NCBI RefSeq assembly: GCF_003950315.1
Contig: NZ_NGJT01000006.1
Span: 59,001-123,000, forward strand
From: Vagococcus bubulae
Lineage (GTDB): Bacteria > Bacillota > Bacilli > Lactobacillales > Vagococcaceae
Direction of reading: 5' to 3'
DNA length: 64,000 nt
In this document: positions 39,106 through 47,262 of the stretch, piece after piece
Numbering within the stretch: the first letter of the stretch is position 1
Layout: every line of letters starts with the position of its first letter
The notes under the pieces: generated by a model
The model's database searches: none
The model's input: the letters and a program-made list of their open reading frames with translations, nothing else
What the model was told of the DNA's origin: nothing
Made by a program: the position numbers and the translations under genes

Positions 39106-39306
39106 TTAAGCTTTAACGATGTTAGTTGCTTGAAGTCCACGTTGACCTTCTTCAACATCAAAAGTCACTTCTTGACCTTCTTCTAAAGTTTTGAATCCTT
39201 CACCTTGGATAGCTGAGAAATGTGCAAATACATCTTCTCCACCTTCTTGAGTGATAAAACCAAAACCTTTTTCAGCGTTAAACCATTTTACAGTTCCGTT
39301 TGCCAT
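39106..39306 (-). CDS. cspA: Cold-shock protein
   Basis: A 66-residue single cold-shock domain that binds single-stranded nucleic acid. RNP1 is KGFGFI and RNP2 [23 protein letters not shown] begins the family pattern. It is monocistronic with an approximately 120-base leader, as usual for cold-shock mRNAs. SD AAGGAGG. Confidence 0.96.
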   Translation of the reverse strand: MANGTVKWFNAEKGFGFITQEGGEDVFAHFSAIQGEGFKTLEEGQEVTFDVEEGQRGLQATNIVKA

Positions 39307-39435
39307 GTTGTGTTTCCTCCTTATTATCGCGTAATCATGTACGCATATTTTATTGCAATAAATGTGACGCTTAATAGGAGAAATGTAAACAGAATGTTAA
39401 TTTTCCTAAAACGAATCAAATATACTACGCTTATT

Positions 39436-39464
39436 AATATAACATAGACTTTTAAATAATACAA
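39436..39464 (-). promoter_or_regulatory. cspA promoter
   Basis: Minus-strand TTGTAT (39459-39464), a 17-bp spacer and TATATT (39436-39441). It gives a leader of about 120 bases that may carry cold-responsive structure, not resolved by eye. Confidence 0.65.
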
Positions 39465-39508
39465 CTCTTTTTTTAATTAATCGTATGATTTTAGATGTTT
39501 TTTCTAAA

Positions 39509-40501
39509 TTATGACCAAGCAAAGGCATTCGTTGTCATTTTTAAGTAATCTAACCATTTTTCCTCAACTATTTCTAAAAAGGTTAAAGATATACCAGCCA
39601 TATCTGTTGATGTCATATAATTACCTGTCTTGGCAAATACAATTTCGACATCTTCCAAATCAAGTAATCGTCTCACATCATTAGAGAAGACATATTGCTC
39701 CATAATCGTTGTCGTACCTAATCCGTTAATTAATATAGCAAACTTTTTATCCGTGTAATCCTCATACTGAACAAGTAATTTATTAATTAATTCGTTAGCT
39801 AAATGTTCTGATGAATAGAATGGTTCACTTCGATAGCCTTTCTCTCCATGTATTCCGATTCCAAAAGAAATCATATCCTTTTCCAAATCAAAATTAATTT
39901 TATCACCCGTTAAGCTTGTTCCACTGGATAGGGCAACACCTAAGCTATTCATCGATTGAACAACTGTTTCTCCTAACTTAACTAACTCGGCAATACTTTT
40001 CCCTTCACTTGCCGCTGCACCAAGTATTTTATGAACAAACACAGTCCCTGCGACACCACGCCGTCTTTTTTCAAAACTACCTGTTTCAACAGAACAATCA
40101 TCGTTAACAATTACATGCCCCACTTTATGACCTGCTTTTACTGCCATCTCTTTTGCTTTCAAAAAATTGGTTACATCAGCTTCAAAGTTTTTAATAATCA
40201 GTAAAACGCCTAACCCTTGATCTGTTTTTTTAATAGCTTCAAATACTTCTTCAGCTGTTGGTGGAATAAATAAAGGACCACTAACTGAAGCATCTAACAT
40301 ATTTTCTCCAATATAGCCAAAATGAGCTGGCTCATGTCCACTTCCTCCACCACTAATGATCGACACTTTATTTGAGGTTTTATCTTTACGTAATAATATA
40401 CCTGTCTTAGGAACTCTTTGTAAGATATCTTGATGAATGTATGCCACACCATTCAAAACTTGCGAGACAGTATCTTTTGGCTTATTAATAATTCGTGTCA
40501 T
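39509..40501 (-). CDS. dhaQ: Second dihydroxyacetone kinase DhaK-like protein (DhaQ or DhaK2)
   Basis: A 330-residue paralogue of DhaK, about half identical to the dhaK product at 42716-43705. In Lactococcus lactis a DhaK paralogue, DhaQ, senses dihydroxyacetone and acts with DhaS as co-activator. This protein keeps all three residues that bind or activate dihydroxyacetone in DhaK: H56 (GGGSGHEPAH), D109 (KNFEADV) and H218 (GIGIHGEKG). So it can bind the substrate, and catalysis cannot be excluded. It is the last gene of the run, 101 bp after gldA and beyond a hairpin. The symbol is by context. Confidence 0.72.
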   Translation of the reverse strand: MTRIINKPKDTVSQVLNGVAYIHQDILQRVPKTGILLRKDKTSNKVSIISGGGSGHEPAHFGYIGENMLDASVSGPLFIPPTAEEVFEAIKKTDQGLGVLLIIKNFEADVTNFLKAKEMAVKAGHKVGHVIVNDDCSVETGSFEKRRRGVAGTVFVHKILGAAASEGKSIAELVKLGETVVQSMNSLGVALSSGTSLTGDKINFDLEKDMISFGIGIHGEKGYRSEPFYSSEHLANELINKLLVQYEDYTDKKFAILINGLGTTTIMEQYVFSNDVRRLLDLEDVEIVFAKTGNYMTSTDMAGISLTFLEIVEEKWLDYLKMTTNAFAWS

Positions 40502-40553
40502 AACATCCCCCTTTTCTTTTTTCCTTTCCTAGTCTATCACAAGTATATAAAAT

Positions 40554-40586
40554 AAACAGCCAGAATATAGGGCATTCTGACTGTTT
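40554..40586 (-). terminator. Hairpin between gldA and the distal DhaK paralogue
   Basis: A 13-bp stem (AAACAGTCAGAAT/ATTCTGGCTGTTT, one G-T pair) followed on the minus strand by ATTTTATA. The T tract is weak, so it may only partly terminate and lower expression of the distal gene. Confidence 0.6.
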
Positions 40587-40602
40587 CAATCATTTTTTAT
40601 TA

Positions 40603-41736
40603 TTATTTATGTTTTGCTTTGTAATCACGACCAATTTTATCTGCCGCAATAATCGCTGCAGCGACTTCTTCTTCAACAATAGGGAAAGGCATAGAATGAA
40701 TTGATTCTTCTGGGATGCACGCTTTTTCAGCTACTTCCATTGCTTCTTCAAACGTAATGCTTTCTACTCCAATGTCTTCTAAACAAACTGGTAAACCAAT
40801 TGACAAACTAAAATCAAGCACTTCATGTAATTCTTTTTGTGACGCATTTTCTAATACTAATTGGCAAATCACACTAAAAGCAACTTTTTCACCATGGAAA
40901 TATGAATGAGTTCCTTCTAAAGCAGTTAATCCATCATGAATTGCATGTACTGCTGCTAAACCACTACTTTCAAATCCTAAACCAGATAACAAGATATTTG
41001 TTTCAACAATGTTTTCTAATGCTGGTGTTACTACATTATTATCACAGGCTATTTTGGCACTGTAGCCATTTTCAAGTAATGTTTCGTAACATACTTTAGC
41101 TAATGTATAGGCTGCAATTGTATTTTTAGCAGGTGCTGTTTCTTTTGTCACATAACCATTTGGTAAGCCGGCATTAACATTTGAAAATGAATTAGCTGTT
41201 GCACGTGCTTCAAATAATGTCGATAACGCATCTCCCATACCTGATACTAAAAATCTTGTTGGTGCGTTTGCAATAATAGTTGTATCAACCATTACCACAC
41301 TTGGACTTTGTTTAAAGTAAGCATAATCATCAAACTCACCATCTTCAGTGTATAAAACAGCTGAATGGCTTGTTGGCGCATCAGTTGCGGCAATTGTTGG
41401 CACGATAATTAAGTTATCTCCTTCAGCCACACATTTTGAGGTATCAATGGCTTTTCCTCCACCTAAACCAATCACACAATCTGCTTCATTTTCTTTAGCA
41501 AACGCCTGTAATCTCGCTACTTCTTTGCGTGAACATTCACCGTTGAAATGACTTGGAATAAATGTAATACCAAATTTTTCTGCTGTTTTGTCTAATTTTT
41601 CTTGCACACGATTAATATCGTCTTGATGTGCGATTAAAAGAGCTGTCTTTCCATATGTTTTAACATAATAACCTAAGTTCAGTAATTCATCTTCGCCTTG
41701 TACATATTTTGATGGACTAATAAATGCTTTTCTCAT
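40603..41736 (-). CDS. gldA: Glycerol dehydrogenase (NAD-dependent)
   Basis: A 377-residue iron/zinc-type alcohol dehydrogenase of the GldA family, oxidising glycerol to dihydroxyacetone with NAD. The nucleotide-binding GLGGGKAIDTSKCVA lies near residue 94. The metal ligands fall in ALSTLFEARA, HAIHDGLTALEGTHSYFHGEKVAF (two histidines) and the preceding aspartate region. It lies 15 bp after dhaM in the dha operon, supplying the DhaKLM substrate. Confidence 0.95.
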   Translation of the reverse strand: MRKAFISPSKYVQGEDELLNLGYYVKTYGKTALLIAHQDDINRVQEKLDKTAEKFGITFIPSHFNGECSRKEVARLQAFAKENEADCVIGLGGGKAIDTSKCVAEGDNLIIVPTIAATDAPTSHSAVLYTEDGEFDDYAYFKQSPSVVMVDTTIIANAPTRFLVSGMGDALSTLFEARATANSFSNVNAGLPNGYVTKETAPAKNTIAAYTLAKVCYETLLENGYSAKIACDNNVVTPALENIVETNILLSGLGFESSGLAAVHAIHDGLTALEGTHSYFHGEKVAFSVICQLVLENASQKELHEVLDFSLSIGLPVCLEDIGVESITFEEAMEVAEKACIPEESIHSMPFPIVEEEVAAAIIAADKIGRDYKAKHK

Positions 41737-41751
41737 GATTTTTCCCCCTAG

Positions 41752-42120
41752 TTATTTTACCTTTAATTCGCTTAATTGTTCTTCAATGGTTTTTAGATCA
41801 GCACCAGCTTGTATTAACGCGGCCGCTGTATAACTACTTTCAACTAATGCTGTATCATATAAAATGACATTTTTATCTGTCATGTCCATTGCTAATTCTA
41901 AATTCATTTTGGCACTTCCTAGATCGTAAAACGCTAGAATAGTGTCTGCCTCATTTTCTTCAAACGCTGACATAATCGTATCAAAACTTGTTCCAATACC
42001 ATTATCTTCCAAACCACCAGCTGTCGTAATCGAGACATCTTTCGCTACTTCTCTGATTAAACGTGTAATACCCGTTGTAATCTCTGCTACATGTGAGACT
42101 AATACGATTCCTAAACTCAT
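41752..42120 (-). CDS. dhaM: PTS-dependent dihydroxyacetone kinase phosphotransferase subunit DhaM
   Basis: A 122-residue EIIA-mannose-like domain passing phosphate from HPr to DhaL-bound ADP. The phosphorylated histidine is H10 in LVSHV; the GGLEDNGIGTSFDTI loop and ILAFYDLGSAKMNLELA are family typical. It is the single-domain Gram-positive form without HPr or EI fusions. It starts directly after the dhaL stop. Confidence 0.94.
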   Translation of the reverse strand: MSLGIVLVSHVAEITTGITRLIREVAKDVSITTAGGLEDNGIGTSFDTIMSAFEENEADTILAFYDLGSAKMNLELAMDMTDKNVILYDTALVESSYTAAALIQAGADLKTIEEQLSELKVK

Positions 42121-42699
42121 CTATTTCACTCCTGCTTCTATCATAGCTTCAAATAGGTAACTACTTGACATAGCTCCTGGATCAATGTGACCGATAGAAC
42201 GCTCACCTAAATAAGAGGCACGTCCTTTTGTTGCTTTCATTTCTTTTGTGATTTCAGAAATTTCTTTAATTTTCTCTTCTGTTAAAGAGCCTTCTTTAAG
42301 TGACTCAATAACACGTGACCAAGTATCAAGCATTGTTTTTTCACCTGGCTCACTTTTTCCTCGTTTTTGAATCTCACTCATGCCACCTTCTAAAATCGTC
42401 ACTAAATCATCCGATTTCATTGAGGCTTTTGTCATTCCCATAAAAGCTGAACCATATAACGGACCAGAAGCTCCACCAACTTTACTGATTAATGTCATCG
42501 CTGCTAACTTAAAAACCTCTGTTGGTGTTTCGGGATTTTTTTCTTCGATAGCTTTCATCATTTCGCTTGTCCCACGAGCCATATTAGCTCCGTGATCACC
42601 ATCTCCAATAGGTGTATCTAACTCACTTAAATAAGCTTTATTTTCACCTACTTTATCTGTAAATAGTTGTAACCAATTTATCACTTGTTTTGTTTCCAT
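42121..42699 (-). CDS. dhaL: Dihydroxyacetone kinase ADP-binding subunit DhaL
   Basis: An eight-helix-barrel subunit holding ADP as a fixed cofactor that is rephosphorylated by DhaM; 192 residues. The Mg-ADP aspartates are in TPIGDGDHGANMARG; GGASGPLYGSAFMG and GRASYLGERSIGHIDPGAMSS are further signatures. The start is the ATG at 42699 (METKQVINWL), 8 bases after AAGGAG; an upstream in-frame ATG at 42726 overlaps dhaK and lacks an SD. Confidence 0.95.
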   Translation of the reverse strand: METKQVINWLQLFTDKVGENKAYLSELDTPIGDGDHGANMARGTSEMMKAIEEKNPETPTEVFKLAAMTLISKVGGASGPLYGSAFMGMTKASMKSDDLVTILEGGMSEIQKRGKSEPGEKTMLDTWSRVIESLKEGSLTEEKIKEISEITKEMKATKGRASYLGERSIGHIDPGAMSSSYLFEAMIEAGVK

Positions 42700-42715
42700 A
42701 TATGTCTCTCCTTTT

Positions 42716-43705
42716 TTACCACGCAATAGTTGTAACAGGTGCTTTCAAAGCTTCTGTCCATTCTGGTGTATCTAAGTGAATCATGGTTAACGACAAACCT
42801 TCCATATCAATTGATGTCATCACATCGCCCACTTTTTTGAAATCAACTACTAAACCATCTTCTTCAAGTAAAGCCTTTACATCATTCATGAAAACAAATT
42901 GTTCCATTAATGGTGTTCCACCTAAGCCATTCACTAACACACCGTATTTATCTCCAGACTTCCAGTTAAATTCATCTTTTAATTTCCCAACTAATTCTTC
43001 AGCTAATTTTCTTGATGATTGTAATTTTTCTTTACGATATCCAGGTTCACCATGAATACCAACTCCAAATTCAATTTCATCTTCTTCTAAAACAAATCCA
43101 GGTTTTCCTACTGCAGGAACTGTTGCACCAGTTAATGCAACACCTAGTGTTTTAATTTCTTTGACTAATTTGTCCCCAATTTCTTTTATCTCAGCTAATG
43201 TTTTACCACTTTCAGCCGCATGCCCTAAAATTTTATGAACAAAAATAGTTCCTGCCACACCACGTCTTCCAGCTGTGTATGTGCTGTCTTCAACCGCAAT
43301 GTCGTCATCTACTAAAACTGTTTCAACTTCAATACCTTCCATTTCAGCTAAATCTTTTGCCATTTCAAAATTCATCACGTCACCAGAATAATTTTTAATG
43401 ACGAGTAATACTCCAGCACCATCATCAGCTGCTTTAATTCCTTCCAGTACTTGGTCTGGGGTAGGCGATGTGAAAATTTCTCCACAAACAGCGGCACTTA
43501 ACATCCCTTTTCCAACAAATCCAGCATGTGCAGGCTCATGACCACTTCCTCCACCACTTACGACACCGACTTTGTTACCAGAAATAGTCTTTTTAGCAAT
43601 AACGTTTGTTCCTGGAACTCGTGTGACTAAATCACTATAAGCGTAAGAGAGTCCTTCAAGCATTTCATTTAATATGTCATCTGTTTGATTAATTATTTTT
43701 TTCAT
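42716..43705 (-). CDS. dhaK: Dihydroxyacetone kinase substrate-binding subunit DhaK
   Basis: A 329-residue subunit forming a covalent hemiaminal with dihydroxyacetone, which is then phosphorylated by DhaL-ATP to DHAP. The key residues fall at the canonical numbers: H56 (GGGSGHEPAH), D109 (IKNYSGDV) and H218 (GVGIHGEPG). The start is the ATG at 43705 after GGAGGAAG; the longer frame up to 43798 is untranslated leader. It is the first gene of the dha operon, controlled from 43739-43798. Confidence 0.96.
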   Translation of the reverse strand: MKKIINQTDDILNEMLEGLSYAYSDLVTRVPGTNVIAKKTISGNKVGVVSGGGSGHEPAHAGFVGKGMLSAAVCGEIFTSPTPDQVLEGIKAADDGAGVLLVIKNYSGDVMNFEMAKDLAEMEGIEVETVLVDDDIAVEDSTYTAGRRGVAGTIFVHKILGHAAESGKTLAEIKEIGDKLVKEIKTLGVALTGATVPAVGKPGFVLEEDEIEFGVGIHGEPGYRKEKLQSSRKLAEELVGKLKDEFNWKSGDKYGVLVNGLGGTPLMEQFVFMNDVKALLEEDGLVVDFKKVGDVMTSIDMEGLSLTMIHLDTPEWTEALKAPVTTIAW

Positions 43706-43738
43706 CGTCGCTTCCTCCGTTTTCTTATCTATGTCTGT

Positions 43739-43767
43739 ATTATATAAAGAAAAGGCTTTCTTCGTAA
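43739..43767 (-). promoter_or_regulatory. dhaK operon promoter
   Basis: Minus-strand perfect TATAAT (43739-43744) with a poor -35 (TTACGA, 43762-43767) at 17 bp. A weak -35 with an operator directly upstream is the arrangement expected for an activator-dependent promoter. Confidence 0.65.
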
Positions 43768-43768
43768 T

Positions 43769-43790
43769 GGACAGTTTTAAAAATGTGTCC
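43769..43790. promoter_or_regulatory. DhaS-type operator
   Basis: A 22-bp inverted repeat GGACA-N12-TGTCC. It agrees with the lactococcal DhaS site as I recall it, GGACACAT-N6-ATTTGTCC, in length and in both half-sites (GGACA and TGTCC). It abuts the -35 of the dhaK promoter and lies 22 bp upstream of the dhaS -35, so DhaS bound here could activate dhaK. Confidence 0.8.
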
Positions 43791-43798
43791 GCTTTCAA
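43784..43798 (-). promoter_or_regulatory. Catabolite-responsive element (cre)
   Basis: TTGAAAGCGGACACA on the minus strand fits the cre consensus WTGNAANCGNWNNCW at every defined position. It overlaps the right half of the DhaS operator by 7 bases, so CcpA and DhaS could compete, giving glucose repression of glycerol use. Confidence 0.72.
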
Positions 43799-43811
43799 AA
43801 ATAAATCGCAT

Positions 43812-43840
43812 TTGTCTTTTTCGTTTTAGCTTGTTATTCT
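43812..43840 (+). promoter_or_regulatory. dhaS promoter
   Basis: TTGTCT (43812-43817), a 17-bp spacer and TATTCT (43835-43840), 30 bases before the dhaS ATG. SD AAAGGAGG. Confidence 0.68.
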
Positions 43841-43870
43841 ATAGACAAGGTCAACTAAAGGAGGTCTCTC

Positions 43871-44410
43871 ATGGCGTCAACGGGTTCTTTAATCACAAAA
43901 AAAGTCATCGCCTATTCATTAAAAGATTTATTAAAGACGACTCCCTATCAAAAAATATCCATAAAAGATATCATGTCTAACGCTGAATATCGTAGACAAA
44001 CCTTTTACGATCATTTTACAGACAAAGAAGATTTGATTATTTGGATTTATCAACAAGAACTCACTGAAATTGTGGAACATTTTATCAACTATGATCACTG
44101 GACAGTGATTATTAAACGATTGGTTGATTATTTCAAAAAAAATAAATTGTTTTACCAAAAGACGTTACTGGAGTCCTATGTTTTTGATGCTCAATTATCG
44201 ATTCAACTACAACAATTTATTTTATACTTAATCACCCATCCAAAAAAAGAAACGGTGAAACAAACCCAATCCGAAGAAACGGCTGATTTTTATGCATTTG
44301 CTGTGACAGGTGTCATTAAAAATTGGTTGTTTCATGATTGTCAAACACCAAAAGAACAACTCACTTCATCTATTACTACTCAATTATCTTTTCTCATCAG
44401 AGATAACTAA
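43871..44410 (+). CDS. dhaS: TetR-family activator of the dha operon, DhaS
   Basis: A 179-residue TetR-type regulator. The DNA-binding part reads LLKTTPYQKISIKDIMSNAEYRRQTFYDHFTDKEDL (about 21-55); the C-terminal domain fits the DhaS/AcrR_C group. In Lactococcus DhaS activates dhaKLM when complexed with DhaQ-dihydroxyacetone. Here it is divergent from dhaK, with the matching operator between them and a DhaK paralogue at the operon end, so all parts of that circuit are present. Confidence 0.88.
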   Translation: MASTGSLITKKVIAYSLKDLLKTTPYQKISIKDIMSNAEYRRQTFYDHFTDKEDLIIWIYQQELTEIVEHFINYDHWTVIIKRLVDYFKKNKLFYQKTLLESYVFDAQLSIQLQQFILYLITHPKKETVKQTQSEETADFYAFAVTGVIKNWLFHDCQTPKEQLTSSITTQLSFLIRDN

Positions 44411-44448
44411 AAAACATCTTTGCGTTTTTTATCCGCAAAGATGTTTTT
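44410..44448. terminator. Bidirectional terminator between dhaS and trmB
   Basis: A perfect 15-bp stem (AAAAACATCTTTGCG/CGCAAAGATGTTTTT) between the convergent genes. Confidence 0.88.
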
Positions 44449-44449
44449 A

Positions 44450-45094
44450 CTATTTCTCTTTAAAGGTTGCTTCTAATCGATAAATTGGTTGCCCCTTAGC
44501 AGAAAACTTTTCCTCATACTCTGTCATAATATTGCCTTCATAATCGCTACCATGTAAGTCAAGCCACACTTGATTTAAAACCATACCATATTGAGACAAA
44601 CTAGCTAATGAGTATTCAAATAAACCTTGATTATCCGTTTTAAAGTGAAGTTGTGCACCTGATTTTGAGATAGTTTCATAGGTTTTTAAAAATGTTTTAT
44701 AAGTTAGTCGTCTTTTAGCATGCTTTTTCTTTGGCCAAGGATCAGAGAAATTCAAATAAATTTGAGAAACTTCACCTTCTGCAAAAAAATCAGTTAAATC
44801 TGCTCCATTGACTAATAATAATTGCAAATTAGGTAACTGCTCAACCAATTGTTTTTCTAATACTGAAATCATGGCGTTTGTTTGAAGTTCAATACTCACA
44901 TAGTTAATATCAGGATGAGCTTTTGCCATTTCGACAATAAATTGCCCTTTTCCACTCCCCACTTCTATATGAATGGGTTGTTCTTTTGCAAAACGTTCTT
45001 GCCATTTACCTTTCCACAAGCTGCCATCTGTTAAAATATACTGTGAATTGTCTTTAATTGTCTCCATTGCACCTGGTTTGTTTCTTAATCGCAT
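44450..45094 (-). CDS. trmB: tRNA (guanine-N7-)-methyltransferase TrmB
   Basis: A 214-residue SAM-dependent enzyme making m7G46 in tRNA. Hallmarks: MRLRNKPGAMETI start, EVGSGKGQFIVEMA (SAM site), YLNFSDPWPKKKHAKRRLTY and the C-terminal TEYEEKFSAKGQPIYRLEA. It is downstream of the APH-fold gene but beyond that gene's terminator hairpin. Confidence 0.96.
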   Translation of the reverse strand: MRLRNKPGAMETIKDNSQYILTDGSLWKGKWQERFAKEQPIHIEVGSGKGQFIVEMAKAHPDINYVSIELQTNAMISVLEKQLVEQLPNLQLLLVNGADLTDFFAEGEVSQIYLNFSDPWPKKKHAKRRLTYKTFLKTYETISKSGAQLHFKTDNQGLFEYSLASLSQYGMVLNQVWLDLHGSDYEGNIMTEYEEKFSAKGQPIYRLEATFKEK

Positions 45095-45117
45095 AACGGA
45101 TTCCTTTCTCTATAAAA

Positions 45118-45147
45118 TAGCCCCTTGACTTTTAAGTCAAAGAGCTA
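45118..45147 (-). terminator. Terminator after the APH-fold gene
   Basis: A 14-bp stem (TAGCTCTTTGACTT/AAGTCAAGGGGCTA with G-T pairs), 2-base loop and TTTTAT tail on the minus strand, adjoining the stop codon. Loop size is small, so the top pairs may open. Confidence 0.75.
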
Positions 45148-45148
45148 C

Positions 45149-45928
45149 TTATACATCATATAATTTTTTTAATAATGAAACATAGTTTGACATTTGTTTA
45201 TATTCTTCTCGGTAATAACTTCTCTTAATTTGTTGCAGTAAATTCATTCCTGCATACCAATTGACCCGCTCCAATAACTCATCATCAACTGGTGTACCAT
45301 ACATTTCCAACCACTCTGCCCATTCTTTTTTAGAAACATATTGACCTAATATGGTTCCCAAATCATAAGCTGGATCAGATAAAACAGAGTAATCCCAATC
45401 AACTAAGTACAATTCTCCATTTGACGCAAGCATCCAATTATTATGGATAGCGTCACCATGACACGCAACAAATCCAATTGATGCATAAGATGGTAAGTGA
45501 TTCTCTAGATAGCGAAAAACACGCATTAAATATTCATCATTTTTCAACTCTTTAGGTAAATCAGTTACATAGTCTTTCAAAAAATCAAAAGCTGATTTTT
45601 CTGCACCATCCATTCTTTTAAGCATTGACTTCAACGACTCTGATTGATGAAGATACCGCAACATATGTGCTACATCTTCATTATTAGAGAGCTCTTCTAT
45701 CTCTAATTGTCGTCCTTCTAACCATTCTTGTGCAGTTAATATGTCCCCATTACTTGTTCTTTTAGTCCAAAGTAATTTTGGCGTTAATCCTTCACGAGAT
45801 AAAGCGGCTAAAAAAGGAGTAGAATTACGCTTAATAAAGACTCTCTCATTTTCTTTCATACCTTTATAAGCTTTTCCGGTATCTCCTTTTATTGGTTGGA
45901 GATTCCAGTTTTTATCAAAATTAAACAT
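45149..45928 (-). CDS. APH/choline-kinase-fold phosphotransferase (YtmP-like)
   Basis: A protein of the aminoglycoside-phosphotransferase/choline-kinase fold; 259 residues from the chosen start. The catalytic loop is CHGDAIHNNWM (H-G-D-x4-N) and the metal motif VDWDYSVLSDPAYDLG. This lineage sits beside trmB in many Lactobacillales and Bacillales and is unlikely to be a drug-resistance enzyme; the substrate is unknown. The start is the ATG at 45928 (MFNFDKNWNLQP), 10 bases after GGAG; the GTG at 45973 lacks support. It is downstream of ecsAB. Confidence 0.85.
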   Translation of the reverse strand: MFNFDKNWNLQPIKGDTGKAYKGMKENERVFIKRNSTPFLAALSREGLTPKLLWTKRTSNGDILTAQEWLEGRQLEIEELSNNEDVAHMLRYLHQSESLKSMLKRMDGAEKSAFDFLKDYVTDLPKELKNDEYLMRVFRYLENHLPSYASIGFVACHGDAIHNNWMLASNGELYLVDWDYSVLSDPAYDLGTILGQYVSKKEWAEWLEMYGTPVDDELLERVNWYAGMNLLQQIKRSYYREEYKQMSNYVSLLKKLYDV

Positions 45929-46032
45929 GTTTATTACTCTCCATAACTGTCCTTTACTCACCTTTACCATCATTCCACTGTTCCACTACGGGATTACGAA
46001 AATTTAGTATAACACATTTCTATTGAAGTTTT

Positions 46033-47262
46033 TCATCTATTTGCATTTTTTTCAATTTTTTTTAGTCTCATAGGAAGATAGCCCCACGATAACACGAAAC
46101 AAACCACAACAAATACCCCAAATAATTTCATTGCATCTAGTTTATTAGGTAGTGCAATCAAGACAATCACGCCATAAATAATTGTCATGATAATCAGCAC
46201 ACTTCTTATTATGGATAAAACCGCACCTGATTTTTGTTTAGGCGAAATGGGATATAGCTGAGTCATCAACATATAGTCAAATGCATGATACATTGGAATT
46301 AATTGAAATCCTAATAGATAGATAAACAAACTTCCTAGTATAGCCATTAGCCAAAATGACTGAGTAAAAAATAACAGGATGGCGCCCACAACAACTAAAC
46401 GTAATGTCAGGCTACTATATTCTGAACTTCTAGAAGCAACTCTTGCATATAGATAAAGATACGTATTCTCTGAGATCTTCTTAATTTTATTTAACAAACC
46501 ATCTAAATACTTTCTTCTCCTAACGTCTGATGATAACCCTGGAACATCTGTAAATAAATTAAAGAACGAATAGATTCGTTTCATTCTTTTTCTTTCTATA
46601 TGAACACTCTTTTCCCAATTCAACTGACTTGTTTTCAAAGTCTGCTTTGCTAATATAACTAACACGATACTCACAATAATTGAAATGGCTGTTCCGATAT
46701 AAAATGATAAAAATAAACTCGAAAAAAGCCCCAGTAAAGCACCTACACACCATACTAATCGATGCGTTGTCACTTTTTTTTCTGTATTAAGATAGAGCGA
46801 CTCCAACTGTATCCATAAATCAGCATATTTTAATGCAATCAAACTCGCAATAATGAATAAAGCCATAGAAAACGTCACTGATCTTGTTGCAACCACTAAA
46901 GGAAACGTCACTCCAACTATTAAAGACAAACTAATCACTGGCAAAATCGTTGAGTAGTTCAAACTCTTTTTTAAATAGCTTGTCATCGCTCTTTCTTTTG
47001 GTAGTAAAAATACCATATCTGCTTCTTGCATTAAAGTACTCAATTGCCCTAAAAATAGACTGACAAACCAAAGTGCGATTACAACAAAAGGCATCCAAGA
47101 AATTTTGGGTGTTAATGTTTTCAAATATTCGGAATAATAGTATCCAAAACCACCTAGTCCCACCATACAAATTAAGATAAAATGATCATTCATCACATAT
47201 TTTAAATAACGAAGCATTCGCTTTTGATGCTTGGCTAGACGTAGTTTATAAAACTCTGACAT
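46033..47262 (-). CDS. ecsB: ABC transporter permease EcsB
   Basis: A 409-residue polytopic membrane protein with about ten predicted helices in two clusters and a cytoplasmic Lys/Arg-rich middle loop (KSVHIERKRMKRIYSFFNLF...RRRKYLDGLL). It partners EcsA, whose stop overlaps this start. In B. subtilis EcsAB is needed for protein secretion, competence and intramembrane proteolysis by RasP, and in enterococci it has been tied to peptide export; the transported substrate here is unknown. Confidence 0.88.
   Translation of the reverse strand: MSEFYKLRLAKHQKRMLRYLKYVMNDHFILICMVGLGGFGYYYSEYLKTLTPKISWMPFVVIALWFVSLFLGQLSTLMQEADMVFLLPKERAMTSYLKKSLNYSTILPVISLSLIVGVTFPLVVATRSVTFSMALFIIASLIALKYADLWIQLESLYLNTEKKVTTHRLVWCVGALLGLFSSLFLSFYIGTAISIIVSIVLVILAKQTLKTSQLNWEKSVHIERKRMKRIYSFFNLFTDVPGLSSDVRRRKYLDGLLNKIKKISENTYLYLYARVASRSSEYSSLTLRLVVVGAILLFFTQSFWLMAILGSLFIYLLGFQLIPMYHAFDYMLMTQLYPISPKQKSGAVLSIIRSVLIIMTIIYGVIVLIALPNKLDAMKLFGVFVVVCFVLSWGYLPMRLKKIEKNANR

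Noticed and set aside
45149..45928. Aminoglycoside resistance enzyme
   Set aside because: The fold motifs are shared by choline kinases and many housekeeping kinases, and its place beside trmB and ecsAB is a conserved core-genome position.
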